Origin: Psychrobacter sp. FDAARGOS_221
GTDB lineage: Bacteria > Pseudomonadota > Gammaproteobacteria > Pseudomonadales > Moraxellaceae
Assembly (NCBI RefSeq): GCF_002313155.2
Contig: NZ_NWFK02000001.1
Coordinates: forward strand, 2,914,001-2,978,000
Direction of reading: 5' to 3'
Length of the DNA stretch: 64,000 bases
Shown: positions 56,229 through 64,000 of the stretch, piece by piece
Layout of the letters: every line of letters starts with the position of its first letter
How positions within the stretch are numbered: position 1 is the first letter of the stretch
The notes under the pieces: model-generated
The model's input: only the letters and a program-made list of their open reading frames with translations
Database searches by the model: none
What the model was told of the DNA's origin: nothing
Made by a program: the position numbers and the translations under genes

Positions 56229-56495
56229 CTAATAACTAATAAATAGATAATCAATAAACTGAAGGTTTTAGTCAAAAGTTTAAGACTAATAGCGCTTAGT
56301 ATGATAGTTTAGCGACCAGTATTAGTATTGACGATATGACATGATTTTATAGTCAATCAGGTGCCGTTAATAATAAAAATAATTTAAAATATAGCGCGCG
56401 TGTCGCATTTTGAACAACTCATCTATGATTAATATAAAAATTCATAGATACTTTTGGCACACATAAGCTTGAAACAATAATAATTAAGGGGAATC

Positions 56496-57086
56496 ATGGA
56501 GATTTACGCCGCAGCACTGACTTTGTTTTTAATTATGGATCCTTTGGGTAATATTCCCATATTTTTGGCAGTATTGGACAAAGTCCCTGAAGAAAGGCGC
56601 AAGTTTATTATTGTCAGAGAGCTGTTGATTGCGTTAGCGTTAATGGTACTGTTCTTATTTGCCGGTGGTAGTATCTTACACACCTTAGGCTTGAGCACAG
56701 AAGCTGTCGCTATTGGTGGTGGTCTGGTTATGATGATTATCGCCATCCGTATGATTTTCCCAACCCGAGGCGGGGTGATGGCCGATGACGATGATGATGA
56801 TGGGGAACCATTTATTGTACCGTTAGCGGTGCCTTTAATTGCAGGCCCTTCGATTTTAGCAACCTTAATTTTGCTGACTGAAAAAAATCCAGAGAGTATC
56901 CCCAAGTCATTGGCTGCTTTGTTGCTGGCGTGGTTTGTATCCTCAGTTATTTTATTCTTCTCAACTAAGCTTTATAAAATATTGGGTCATCGTGGACTTA
57001 AAGCGGTTGAGCGCTTAATGGGTATGATTCTAATCTCCATTTCGGTGCAAATGCTATTAAATGGTTTCGCATCATTTATGAACTAG
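56496..57086 (+). CDS. MarC family integral membrane protein (YhgN-like)
   Basis: 196 residues with six hydrophobic segments. The MDPLGNIPIFLA block near residue 15 and the VPLAVPLIAGPSILATLILL block in the second half are typical of MarC/YhgN proteins, whose transport role is not settled. An acidic DDDDDDGE loop precedes the second repeat. AAGGGG precedes the ATG. A terminator follows. Confidence 0.85.
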   Translation: MEIYAAALTLFLIMDPLGNIPIFLAVLDKVPEERRKFIIVRELLIALALMVLFLFAGGSILHTLGLSTEAVAIGGGLVMMIIAIRMIFPTRGGVMADDDDDDGEPFIVPLAVPLIAGPSILATLILLTEKNPESIPKSLAALLLAWFVSSVILFFSTKLYKILGHRGLKAVERLMGMILISISVQMLLNGFASFMN

Positions 57087-57106
57087 TCCAAATCTATTAA
57101 ATAAAT

Positions 57107-57142
57107 AAAAAACCTCGCTAATACTAATTAGCGAGGTTTTTT
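57107..57142. terminator. Bidirectional terminator between marC-like gene and hutI
   Basis: AAAAAACCTCGCTAAT pairs with ATTAGCGAGGTTTTTT around a short loop. It ends marC on one strand and the hut operon on the other. Confidence 0.88.
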
Positions 57143-57212
57143 AATGGGTGCTCTGATAGTCGGTGTGAGCGTCTCAGGTTCTATCTGTAAAATATGAGAT
57201 AGAGACCAAATT

Positions 57213-58565
57213 TTAAGCTAGGTTGGTTGATTTAACCTGACCATTAATCACAACCATATCTAATGGGTTTAAACCCATCTGATAAGCAAGATCGGCAGGA
57301 CGCTCGATATTCCATAAGGTTAAGTCAGCATCGACGCCTACTTCAATACGGCCTTTGTTATCTAGTCCTAATGCCTTTGCTGCATGAGTCGTAATGCCTG
57401 CCAGTGCCTGCTCAGGGGTCATACCAAATAAAGTGCAGCCCATGTTAAGTGTCATTAGCAAAGAGGTTAAAGGCGAAGTTCCTGGGTTACAGTCGGTCGA
57501 TAAGGCAATGGCGACATTGTGTTTGTACAGTGCTTGCATCGGCGGTAACTGCGATTCTTTTAAGGTATAAAATGCTCCTGGCAATAGTACAGCGACCACA
57601 TCGTGCTCGGCCATCTTCTGAACGTTTTTCTCAGATAAATACTCTAAGTGATCAGAGGATAAACCATTGTAGTCGGCAACCAAGCCACTACCATCCATAT
57701 CACTTAACTGTTCGGCATGTAGCTTAACGGGCAGCCCTAGCTGCTTGGCGGCATCAAATACCTTGGCCATTTGTGCTTTACTAAAGCCAATGTTCTCACA
57801 AAAGCCATCAACCGCATCGATTAAGCCTTCCTCATGTAAAATAGGCATCCATTCGCAGACCGCATCGATGTATTCATCGGAGCCATTTTCTTTGTTTTTA
57901 TACTCAGTCGGTAGGGCGTGTGCGGCAAGGTAAGTGGTCTTGACCGTTATGCCATAATCTTGGCCCAATTGACGAGCCACTTGTAGCATTTTGCGTTCAG
58001 TGTCTAAATCTAAGCCATAGCCAGATTTAATCTCGATAGTGGTAACGCCTTCAGCAAGTAGCGCTTGCAAACGACGCTCGGTTTGCGCATATAATTCATC
58101 AAAATCAGCCTCACGAGTGGCGGTAACTGTCGCCACAATACCGCCGCCATTATCAGCAATTTCTTTATAACTCACGCCTTGCAAACGTGCTTCAAATTCA
58201 TTGCTTCGGTTGCCGCCATAGACCAGATGGGTATGACAATCGACTAAGCCAGGGAGCAGCCACTGACGATTGGCATAAATGATTTTGTCATCAGCATCAG
58301 CTTGCATAATTGCTTGATGATAAGCAGGGCTGTTTAATGCGCTTTGACTGTCGCCAATCCAACTGATTTTGCCATCTTTAATGGTCAAGGCCGCATCGAT
58401 AATCTGACCATAAGGGCTATGGTGTTTGTTGGCATCCGTATTTTCTGAATGAGCGACTGCTAGGCTTCTATCAAAGCCATATTGTTCAGAAAAAGTAGCG
58501 ATATTGGCATGTAAAATGAGAGTGTCAAAATCTTCTGGGAAATTTTTAATCATTGAGGATGTCAT
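57213..58565 (-). CDS. hutI: Imidazolonepropionase HutI
   Basis: Third step of histidine breakdown: imidazolone propionate to N-formimino-glutamate. Amidohydrolase metal ligands are in DCHTHLVYGG, IEIKSGYGLD, KLHAEQLSD and STDCNPGTSP. 450 residues, long by an N-terminal insertion (about 25-50). The last gene of the leftward hut operon, with the terminator at 57107-57142 after it. The ATG at 58565 follows CGGAG. Confidence 0.95.
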   Translation of the reverse strand: MTSSMIKNFPEDFDTLILHANIATFSEQYGFDRSLAVAHSENTDANKHHSPYGQIIDAALTIKDGKISWIGDSQSALNSPAYHQAIMQADADDKIIYANRQWLLPGLVDCHTHLVYGGNRSNEFEARLQGVSYKEIADNGGGIVATVTATREADFDELYAQTERRLQALLAEGVTTIEIKSGYGLDLDTERKMLQVARQLGQDYGITVKTTYLAAHALPTEYKNKENGSDEYIDAVCEWMPILHEEGLIDAVDGFCENIGFSKAQMAKVFDAAKQLGLPVKLHAEQLSDMDGSGLVADYNGLSSDHLEYLSEKNVQKMAEHDVVAVLLPGAFYTLKESQLPPMQALYKHNVAIALSTDCNPGTSPLTSLLMTLNMGCTLFGMTPEQALAGITTHAAKALGLDNKGRIEVGVDADLTLWNIERPADLAYQMGLNPLDMVVINGQVKSTNLA

Positions 58566-58630
58566 AAGTGACTCCGAGTCTATAAATGGGTTTGTTTTAA
58601 TATTTATAATCTTTTTAACTGTTGAATCTT

Positions 58631-59731
58631 TTAATTTTTTAATAACAAATGGTGCTGAATCATCAGTGCCAATAATCTTGCAGTGACTTTACAGCTGCGA
58701 CCATCAATGTCATAAGTGGGGTTAATTTCGGCAAAATCAGCCATTTTTACTTTACCACTGGCAAAAATAACCTCAAGGCAGCGCTCGGCAAAATCAAGGG
58801 AGATACCCTTGGCAGCAGGCGCGCTAACGCCCGGTACTACGCTGGCAGGGAAGGCATCCATATCAATAGTGACATACAAGACGTCAACTTGCTCAATAAA
58901 TTGCTCTAATTGTTGTGCCATAGCATCCCAGCTACTACGCGCACAACTGTCATCACTAATAATAGTCACGCCCAGTTCATTGGCGCGATCAAATAAGGCG
59001 GTAGTATTAGAAAACTGACTGATGCCAATAGCACAGTAATGAAACGGTTGGCCGTTTGCTTGGTTGTGTTCAGCAATTTGGCGAAACGGGGTGCCAGAGG
59101 TGCCTTTTTGCGCATTACGTATGTCTAAATGGGCATCAAAGTTGATAATACCAATCTTAGGGCTATCTGCTTGATCGGGCTGGTTCAGCGCATGCCATAA
59201 CCCCATATAACTTGCATATGCAATGGCATGACCACCGCCTAAACCGATGGCCAGGCTACCTTGATTGATAATCTCAGTCACTTGCTCACTGTATTTGGCT
59301 TGGGTTTGCTCAAGTACCTCTGGCATCAAGCGGTCATTGTCATGACACACGATATCGCCGGCATCACTTAATAAGCTAGCGTATTGTGAGCTGTCGAACT
59401 TATCTTGCAACGCTGGTGTAATCGGTAGCTTCGCAAAGCTTTGACGTATGGCAGGCGGTGCGTTTCTGGCACCGACACGGCCTAAGTTACGACGCACGCC
59501 CTGATCACAGGCAAAACCGACCAAGGTCACTTTTGAGGCAGGTTTATTATCTACGCTGTCAGATTGAGTATTGTTGTCTTGAGCAGCGCTATAAGGTTGC
59601 ACCAGCTGATACCAATAAAGCGCACGTTCTGACTCGTCAGGCTCAGCTCGACCTGTCCAGAGACTGGCATCAAAAGGATTGCGCGCCACACCAGCGTTCG
59701 TGCTGTCTATGGAAGAAGACGTCATTGACAT
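58631..59731 (-). CDS. hutG: Formimidoylglutamase HutG
   Basis: Hydrolyses N-formimino-L-glutamate to glutamate and formamide, a Mn-dependent arginase-fold enzyme. Metal-binding blocks: GLGGGHAIAY, INFDAHLDIR and VTIDMDAFPASVVPGVSAPA. About 366 residues with an N-terminal extension. The ATG at 59731 follows GAGAG and is preferred to a TTG at 59746. The presence of hutG rather than a formiminoglutamate deiminase (HutF) plus HutG2 indicates the direct formamide route. Confidence 0.94.
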   Translation of the reverse strand: MSMTSSSIDSTNAGVARNPFDASLWTGRAEPDESERALYWYQLVQPYSAAQDNNTQSDSVDNKPASKVTLVGFACDQGVRRNLGRVGARNAPPAIRQSFAKLPITPALQDKFDSSQYASLLSDAGDIVCHDNDRLMPEVLEQTQAKYSEQVTEIINQGSLAIGLGGGHAIAYASYMGLWHALNQPDQADSPKIGIINFDAHLDIRNAQKGTSGTPFRQIAEHNQANGQPFHYCAIGISQFSNTTALFDRANELGVTIISDDSCARSSWDAMAQQLEQFIEQVDVLYVTIDMDAFPASVVPGVSAPAAKGISLDFAERCLEVIFASGKVKMADFAEINPTYDIDGRSCKVTARLLALMIQHHLLLKN

Positions 59732-59781
59732 AATAGACACTCTCAAATGTTAATAATGGGTTTTAGTTTGCTGTTACTGCC

Positions 59782-61338
59782 TTAATCTTGCATGAACCAA
59801 TCTGCGCGAAGCTCAGACCAATGTTCATTCAGCGCTGCAGACAGTACCAGTTGCTTAGCTGCTTCGATGTCAGGGGCCAGATAACGGTCTTTGTCATAGA
59901 AGGTCACTTTTTCACGTAACAAGCCATGCGCTTGGCTTAACAGTTTCGAGGTTTTTAGCCCTTTGTGGAAATCAATCCCTTGTCCTGCTGCCAATAATTC
60001 AATACCAACGATAGTAGCGGTATTCTGTGCCATATCATACAGGCGGCGGCCAGCAAAGGTTGCCATAGACACATGGTCTTCTTGGTTGGCAGACGTCGGG
60101 ATGCTGTCTACGCTGGCAGGGTGTGCCAATGATTTATTCTCTGACGCCAAAGCAGCTGCGGTAACGTGGGCAATCATAAAGCCTGAGTTAACCCCTGGAT
60201 TATCCACTAAGAAAGGCGGTAGACCGCCATTCAGGGTGGCGTCTATCAGCAGTGCCACGCGGCGCTCTGACATAGAGCCAATTTCTGCGATGGCAAGGGC
60301 TAAAGTGTCGGCAGCAAAGGCAACTGGCTCGGCATGGAAGTTACCACCTGAGATAGCAACCGGACCGTCTTCGTCTCTGAAAATAAGCGGATTGTCAGTG
60401 ACGGCATTGGCTTCGATAAGTAAGGTGTTGCCAGCTTGATTGATTATGTCTAAACAGGCACCGACCACTTGTGGTTGGCAGCGCAGACAGTATGGGTCTT
60501 GGACACGGTCATCGTTTTCGGTGTGCGACGCACGAATTTGGCTGCCATCAATTAAGCTGCGGTGCGCTTTAGCAATTTGAATCTGACCATGATGGCCACG
60601 TACGTCGTGAATACGCGCATCAAAAGGTGAGTCAGAGCCACGAGCAGCGTCAACTGATAATGCACCTACCACGGTTGCTGTCGCCACTAAGTCACGGGCT
60701 AAGAAGTAACCTCTTAAGGTTAAAGCAGTCGATACTTGTGTGCCATTAATCAGCGCTAAGCCTTCTTTGGCAGCTAAAGTGACTGGTTCAAGATTAGCTT
60801 GTGCTAGTGCCTCTTTGGCCTGCATTTCTTGGCCATTAACGTAACAGGTTCCTTGACCAAGCAGGGTCAAGGTCATGTGTGATAAAGGCGCTAAATCGCC
60901 TGATGCACCTACTGAACCTTTGGCAGGAATATGTGGAATGATGTTGTGATTAATCAGATTGATTAAGCCATCAATCACCTCACGACGCACGCCAGAGAAG
61001 CCTTGTGCTAGGCTAGCCACTTTCATCACCATAATCAGACGTACAACGCCGTCTTCTAAGCGCTCACCGGTGCCTACAGAATGCGACACAATCAGATTGT
61101 ATTGTAATAAGCCGAGCTGATCATCACTGATGCGTGTTTTTGCCAATAAGCCAAAGCCGGTATTAATACCATAAGCACTTTTATCACGGCCAATGATTTC
61201 TTTCACACAATCGTGCGAGGCGTCTATGTCTTTGTAAGCGCTGTCATCAAGACTGACTTGTACTGGCGCATCATAAACTTGGCGCAGTTGTTGGAAGGTG
61301 AGTTTGCGAGGGGTTAAGATTAGGCTTTGAGTGGTCAT
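59782..61338 (-). CDS. hutH: Histidine ammonia-lyase HutH
   Basis: Deaminates histidine to urocanate. The MIO cofactor is formed from Ala145-Ser146-Gly147 in [15 protein letters not shown]. Other conserved blocks: [14 protein letters not shown], the [12 protein letters not shown] segment. 518 residues, standard. It is followed by hutG 50 bases on. A 328-base gap separates it from the permease upstream. Confidence 0.97.
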   Translation of the reverse strand: MTTQSLILTPRKLTFQQLRQVYDAPVQVSLDDSAYKDIDASHDCVKEIIGRDKSAYGINTGFGLLAKTRISDDQLGLLQYNLIVSHSVGTGERLEDGVVRLIMVMKVASLAQGFSGVRREVIDGLINLINHNIIPHIPAKGSVGASGDLAPLSHMTLTLLGQGTCYVNGQEMQAKEALAQANLEPVTLAAKEGLALINGTQVSTALTLRGYFLARDLVATATVVGALSVDAARGSDSPFDARIHDVRGHHGQIQIAKAHRSLIDGSQIRASHTENDDRVQDPYCLRCQPQVVGACLDIINQAGNTLLIEANAVTDNPLIFRDEDGPVAISGGNFHAEPVAFAADTLALAIAEIGSMSERRVALLIDATLNGGLPPFLVDNPGVNSGFMIAHVTAAALASENKSLAHPASVDSIPTSANQEDHVSMATFAGRRLYDMAQNTATIVGIELLAAGQGIDFHKGLKTSKLLSQAHGLLREKVTFYDKDRYLAPDIEAAKQLVLSAALNEHWSELRADWFMQD

Positions 61339-61666
61339 CGTAAAGTCCTTTTTATCTCTTGATTTGTTGTTATTAAGCTGTAAAAGGTGTTACTTTTTAT
61401 GATGTTATTTAACAGGTATAGGGGTATAGCGAGGGTGTTCTAATGATACTTTTAATTTTTTATCAGTAATAATGGGTGTGTAAAATATAAATAGCCAAAA
61501 TCGATTATTAAAAAACAGTGTGACAATTTAATTTAAAACTAAATTGCCACATTGAAACCTGCCATGTACTTCAGGCTTTTAATAGTTCAGCGTTAACTAA
61601 ACAAAGTGCTAAAGCGACTAATATTCGAGCTAAAAAAACTATCCAAGCTTAAAAGGCTATCCAAGC
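61339..61666. other. Gap between the hut permease gene and hutH
   Basis: 328 bases, AT-rich. A 16-base sequence, CTATCCAAGCTTAAAA, is repeated at 61639-61654 and 61657-61672, the second copy covering the permease stop codon. No clear terminator; a second promoter for hutH is possible. Confidence 0.5.
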
Positions 61667-63049
61667 TTAAAATATCCAGCCCATTGATAGCGCTAAGTGA
61701 CCAAAGGCACCGGCAATTAAAATACTAAATACCGTACGTTCAAACCAAATAACCAGCATTTTTGGAATAGATAATGGAATTTTGGTCGCGAGTACACACG
61801 GAATCATAGCTGAGAAGAACAGCACGCTACTAATAGATACCACACCGGCCACATAACGTGTCATTAGGTCAGCTTCACTTAACAGTAGAGCAGGCAAGAA
61901 CATTTCGGCCAGGCCAGCAGACATACCTTTTGCCGCTTCCATCGGATCGCCAACACCGGCTAACCAAGTAAATGGGTATAGTAATAAGCCTAAGATATCA
62001 AAGGCTGGGGTGAACTTATCCAATAATAAGCCTGCCAGACCAACGGCGATAATAGAGGGTACAATCGCTGCTGCCATCTCTAAACCATCACGGAAGTTAT
62101 CCCAAAAGATTTTTGGAATATTGCCAGCACGTCTTGAGGTTTCAATCCCTAAATCAAGCGCTGCCGCAAAACGGTTGCCTTCATTGGTTTTACAATCACG
62201 GGCTTCGACATCGATGTCATCATCTGCCGCCATACTAATAGGCGGAATGCGCGCAGTAATGGCCGTCACTAAAAAGGTGATCACTAACGTTGACCAGAAG
62301 AAGACGTTCCAAAACTCCATTAGGCCCAGTGTTTTGGCAACAATTACCATAAACGCTGCTGATACCGTTGAGAACCCAGTGGCGATAATCATCGCTTCAC
62401 GCGTCGAGTACATGCCTTTAAGGTAAACACGATTGGTGATTAGCAAGCCAATAGAGTAGCTGCCCACAAATGAGGCCACGGCATCAATAGCAGAAGAACC
62501 AGGGGTACGCCAAATAGGCTTCATAATCGGCTGTAGAAGAACACCAATCATTTCGAGCAGACCAAAACCAACCAATGCCGCGAGAATAAGCGCACCAATC
62601 GGCACAATCATGCCAACAGGGAGTGCCAATTTCTCAAATAAGAAAGGCATCATATCTGGTGTCATAATCACATCAGGCGCCATGCCCATGACATAAATAG
62701 CACCAAGTATGAGACCGGCAACCTTGGCAAGGGTTAACACAATATCGGTCAAGCTTTCTTTATATTTGCCGGTAACGATTGGTTTAAAAGCACCATATAT
62801 CATCATTAAGAATAATAAAAATACTGACACACTGTGCATCTCAGTTACTAAGAACTTAGAGGCGTGGTCAAATAAAATGGTGCTTTTATCGTTAATGGTG
62901 AAAGGTATAAAGAAGCAGACAATACCGATAATACTGAAAATAATAAGCTGAATAACAGCTCGGCCGCGACTCAGTACAGGCTCATGTGCCGGTTGGTTTA
63001 ACGCAACTTCACTGGGCATGGCTGAGTTAATATTGTGTGGGTCGTTCAT
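61667..63049 (-). CDS. YjiH family (nucleoside-recognition domain) membrane protein, candidate histidine or urocanate transporter
   Basis: 460 residues, about 10-11 hydrophobic segments; a YjiH-type protein with a Gate (nucleoside-recognition) domain. It has an acidic loop near residue 275-300. Position between hutU and hutH, same strand, points to uptake of histidine or urocanate, but this is a context inference; no member's substrate can be read from the sequence. Confidence 0.8.
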   Translation of the reverse strand: MNDPHNINSAMPSEVALNQPAHEPVLSRGRAVIQLIIFSIIGIVCFFIPFTINDKSTILFDHASKFLVTEMHSVSVFLLFLMMIYGAFKPIVTGKYKESLTDIVLTLAKVAGLILGAIYVMGMAPDVIMTPDMMPFLFEKLALPVGMIVPIGALILAALVGFGLLEMIGVLLQPIMKPIWRTPGSSAIDAVASFVGSYSIGLLITNRVYLKGMYSTREAMIIATGFSTVSAAFMVIVAKTLGLMEFWNVFFWSTLVITFLVTAITARIPPISMAADDDIDVEARDCKTNEGNRFAAALDLGIETSRRAGNIPKIFWDNFRDGLEMAAAIVPSIIAVGLAGLLLDKFTPAFDILGLLLYPFTWLAGVGDPMEAAKGMSAGLAEMFLPALLLSEADLMTRYVAGVVSISSVLFFSAMIPCVLATKIPLSIPKMLVIWFERTVFSILIAGAFGHLALSMGWIF

Positions 63050-63159
63050 AAAACATCCTTGTTTTTTGATAGTGGGTCTACTGAATTGCTTGCCATAAAT
63101 TAGTTGCTATAAAAATTGAGTAATATCAAATAATTAATGACAAATATTAACAGCGTGCG

Positions 63160-64000
63160 CTATTTAATCATAGGTAATTTTAAGCCGTACTCTTTCGCTG
63201 TTTTAATCGCTAATTCGTAGCCTGCATCCGCATGACGCATCACACCAGAGCCACAGTCATTGACTAATACACGTGCTAGACGTTTGGCAGCCTCATCGGT
63301 ACCATCAGCAACGATAACCATACCAGAATGCTGTGAGTAACCCATGCCAACACCGCCGCCATGATGCAATGATACCCAAGTAGCACCGCCGGCAACATTT
63401 AGCATGCCATTTAATAATGCCCAGTCAGATACAGCATCACTGCCATCTTGCATGCTTTCGGTTTCACGGTTCGGGCTGGCAACAGAGCCGGTATCTAAAT
63501 GGTCACGACCAATAACGATAGGACCTTTAAGCTCGCCGCTTTTCACCATTTCGTTGAAAGCAAGACCGGCTTTATCACGCTCACCTAAGCCAAGCCAGCA
63601 AATACGGGCAGGCAGACCTTGGAACTTAATACGGTCATTGGCCATATCTAACCAGTTATGTACGTGTTTGTTTTCTGGGAATAGCTCTTTAATCTTTTGG
63701 TCAGTCTTGTAGATGTCTTCTGGATCACCAGATAGTGCTACCCAGCGGAATGGACCTTTGCCTTGACAGAATAGGGGACGCACATATGCAGGAACGAAGC
63801 CTGGGAAGTTAAACGCGTCTTTAATACCTTCATCAAAGGCAACTTGGCGAATGTTATTACCATAGTCAGTGGCAGGCACGCCCATTTTTTGGAATTCAAG
63901 CATGGCTTCAACATGGATGGCACAAGAGCGCGCAGCGTCTTTGGCTACTTTCTCAAATTTGCTTGGATCTTCTTGAGCTGCTTTCCATTCTTCGACAGTC
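63160..64000 (-). CDS. hutU: Urocanate hydratase HutU, C-terminal part (cut by window end)
   Basis: About 280 codons of urocanase; the gene runs past the right end. Second step of histidine breakdown: urocanate to imidazolone propionate, using tightly bound NAD+. Conserved blocks include [52 protein letters not shown] and a Gly-rich [15 protein letters not shown] near the C-terminus, all diagnostic. Full proteins are about 555 residues. It is the first gene of the hut operon within the window. Confidence 0.97.
   Translation of the reverse strand, partial: TVEEWKAAQEDPSKFEKVAKDAARSCAIHVEAMLEFQKMGVPATDYGNNIRQVAFDEGIKDAFNFPGFVPAYVRPLFCQGKGPFRWVALSGDPEDIYKTDQKIKELFPENKHVHNWLDMANDRIKFQGLPARICWLGLGERDKAGLAFNEMVKSGELKGPIVIGRDHLDTGSVASPNRETESMQDGSDAVSDWALLNGMLNVAGGATWVSLHHGGGVGMGYSQHSGMVIVADGTDEAAKRLARVLVNDCGSGVMRHADAGYELAIKTAKEYGLKLPMIK

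Noticed and set aside
62010-62426. 138-codon plus-strand ORF inside the YjiH-type gene
   Set aside because: Antisense shadow of a membrane protein; no independent start signal.

Overview
The window looks like a chromosomal segment of a Psychrobacter-like member of the Moraxellaceae (Gammaproteobacteria). The basis is the AT-leaning base composition, the Hfq with a long Gly/Arg-rich tail, the Asn/Gln/Ser-rich insertions in many otherwise ordinary housekeeping proteins, and gene neighbourhoods such as tsaE-mutL-miaA-hfq, kdsD-kdsC-lptC-lptA-lptB-radA and a hut operon with a YjiH-type permease. This is inference from family knowledge; no database search was run. I found no rRNA, tRNA, CRISPR array, insertion sequence or prophage.

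Layout. 1-4.9 kb: rsmD, mrdA (PBP2), a DUF445 membrane protein and a possible small RNA. 5.3-10.2 kb: ccmF-ccmG-ccmH-ccmI, the late half of cytochrome c maturation, without ccmABCDE. 10.5-16.9 kb: adk, secB, grxC, a membrane rhodanese, rsgA, orn, lpxH and a cyclophilin that seems to have two starts. 17.2-21.8 kb: glnS, an alanine-type aminotransferase fused to an XRE DNA-binding domain with palindromes upstream, and msrB. 22-27.8 kb: a QueD-like protein, then tsaE, mutL, miaA and hfq. 28-33.9 kb: Kdo and LPS-export genes (kdsD, kdsC, lptC, lptA, lptB) and radA. 33.9-35.3 kb: a small AT-rich island of two unknown genes and a gene remnant, flanked by a near-copy of the radA 3' end. 35.3-38.7 kb: thiE-thiD, an RlpA-like protein, greA. 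38.9-44.4 kb: carA-carB, interrupted by an unknown gene and preceded by a promoter, a 32-codon leader ORF and an overlapping intrinsic terminator. 44.4-51.3 kb: PAP2 phosphatase, a DUF475/TerC-like protein, gamma carbonic anhydrase, HAD phosphatase, prfB with its programmed +1 frameshift, DoxX, a Cof-type HAD protein with a 12.5-copy octamer repeat upstream, and a small helical-repeat protein. 51.3-57.1 kb: a bacterial carnitine acyltransferase, cobT-cobS-cobC-like genes, marC. 57.2-64 kb: the histidine utilisation operon hutU-permease-hutH-hutG-hutI, read leftwards and cut by the window end in hutU.

Most genes belong to core metabolism and envelope biogenesis. The most unusual parts are (1) the carA leader, which has every element of a translation-coupled attenuator, (2) the radA-end duplication bracketing an orphan gene cassette, (3) the unknown gene inside carAB, (4) the XRE-aminotransferase fusion with a palindrome array upstream, (5) the lipoprotein/cytoplasmic dual start of the cyclophilin, and (6) the octamer repeat upstream of the Cof-like gene.
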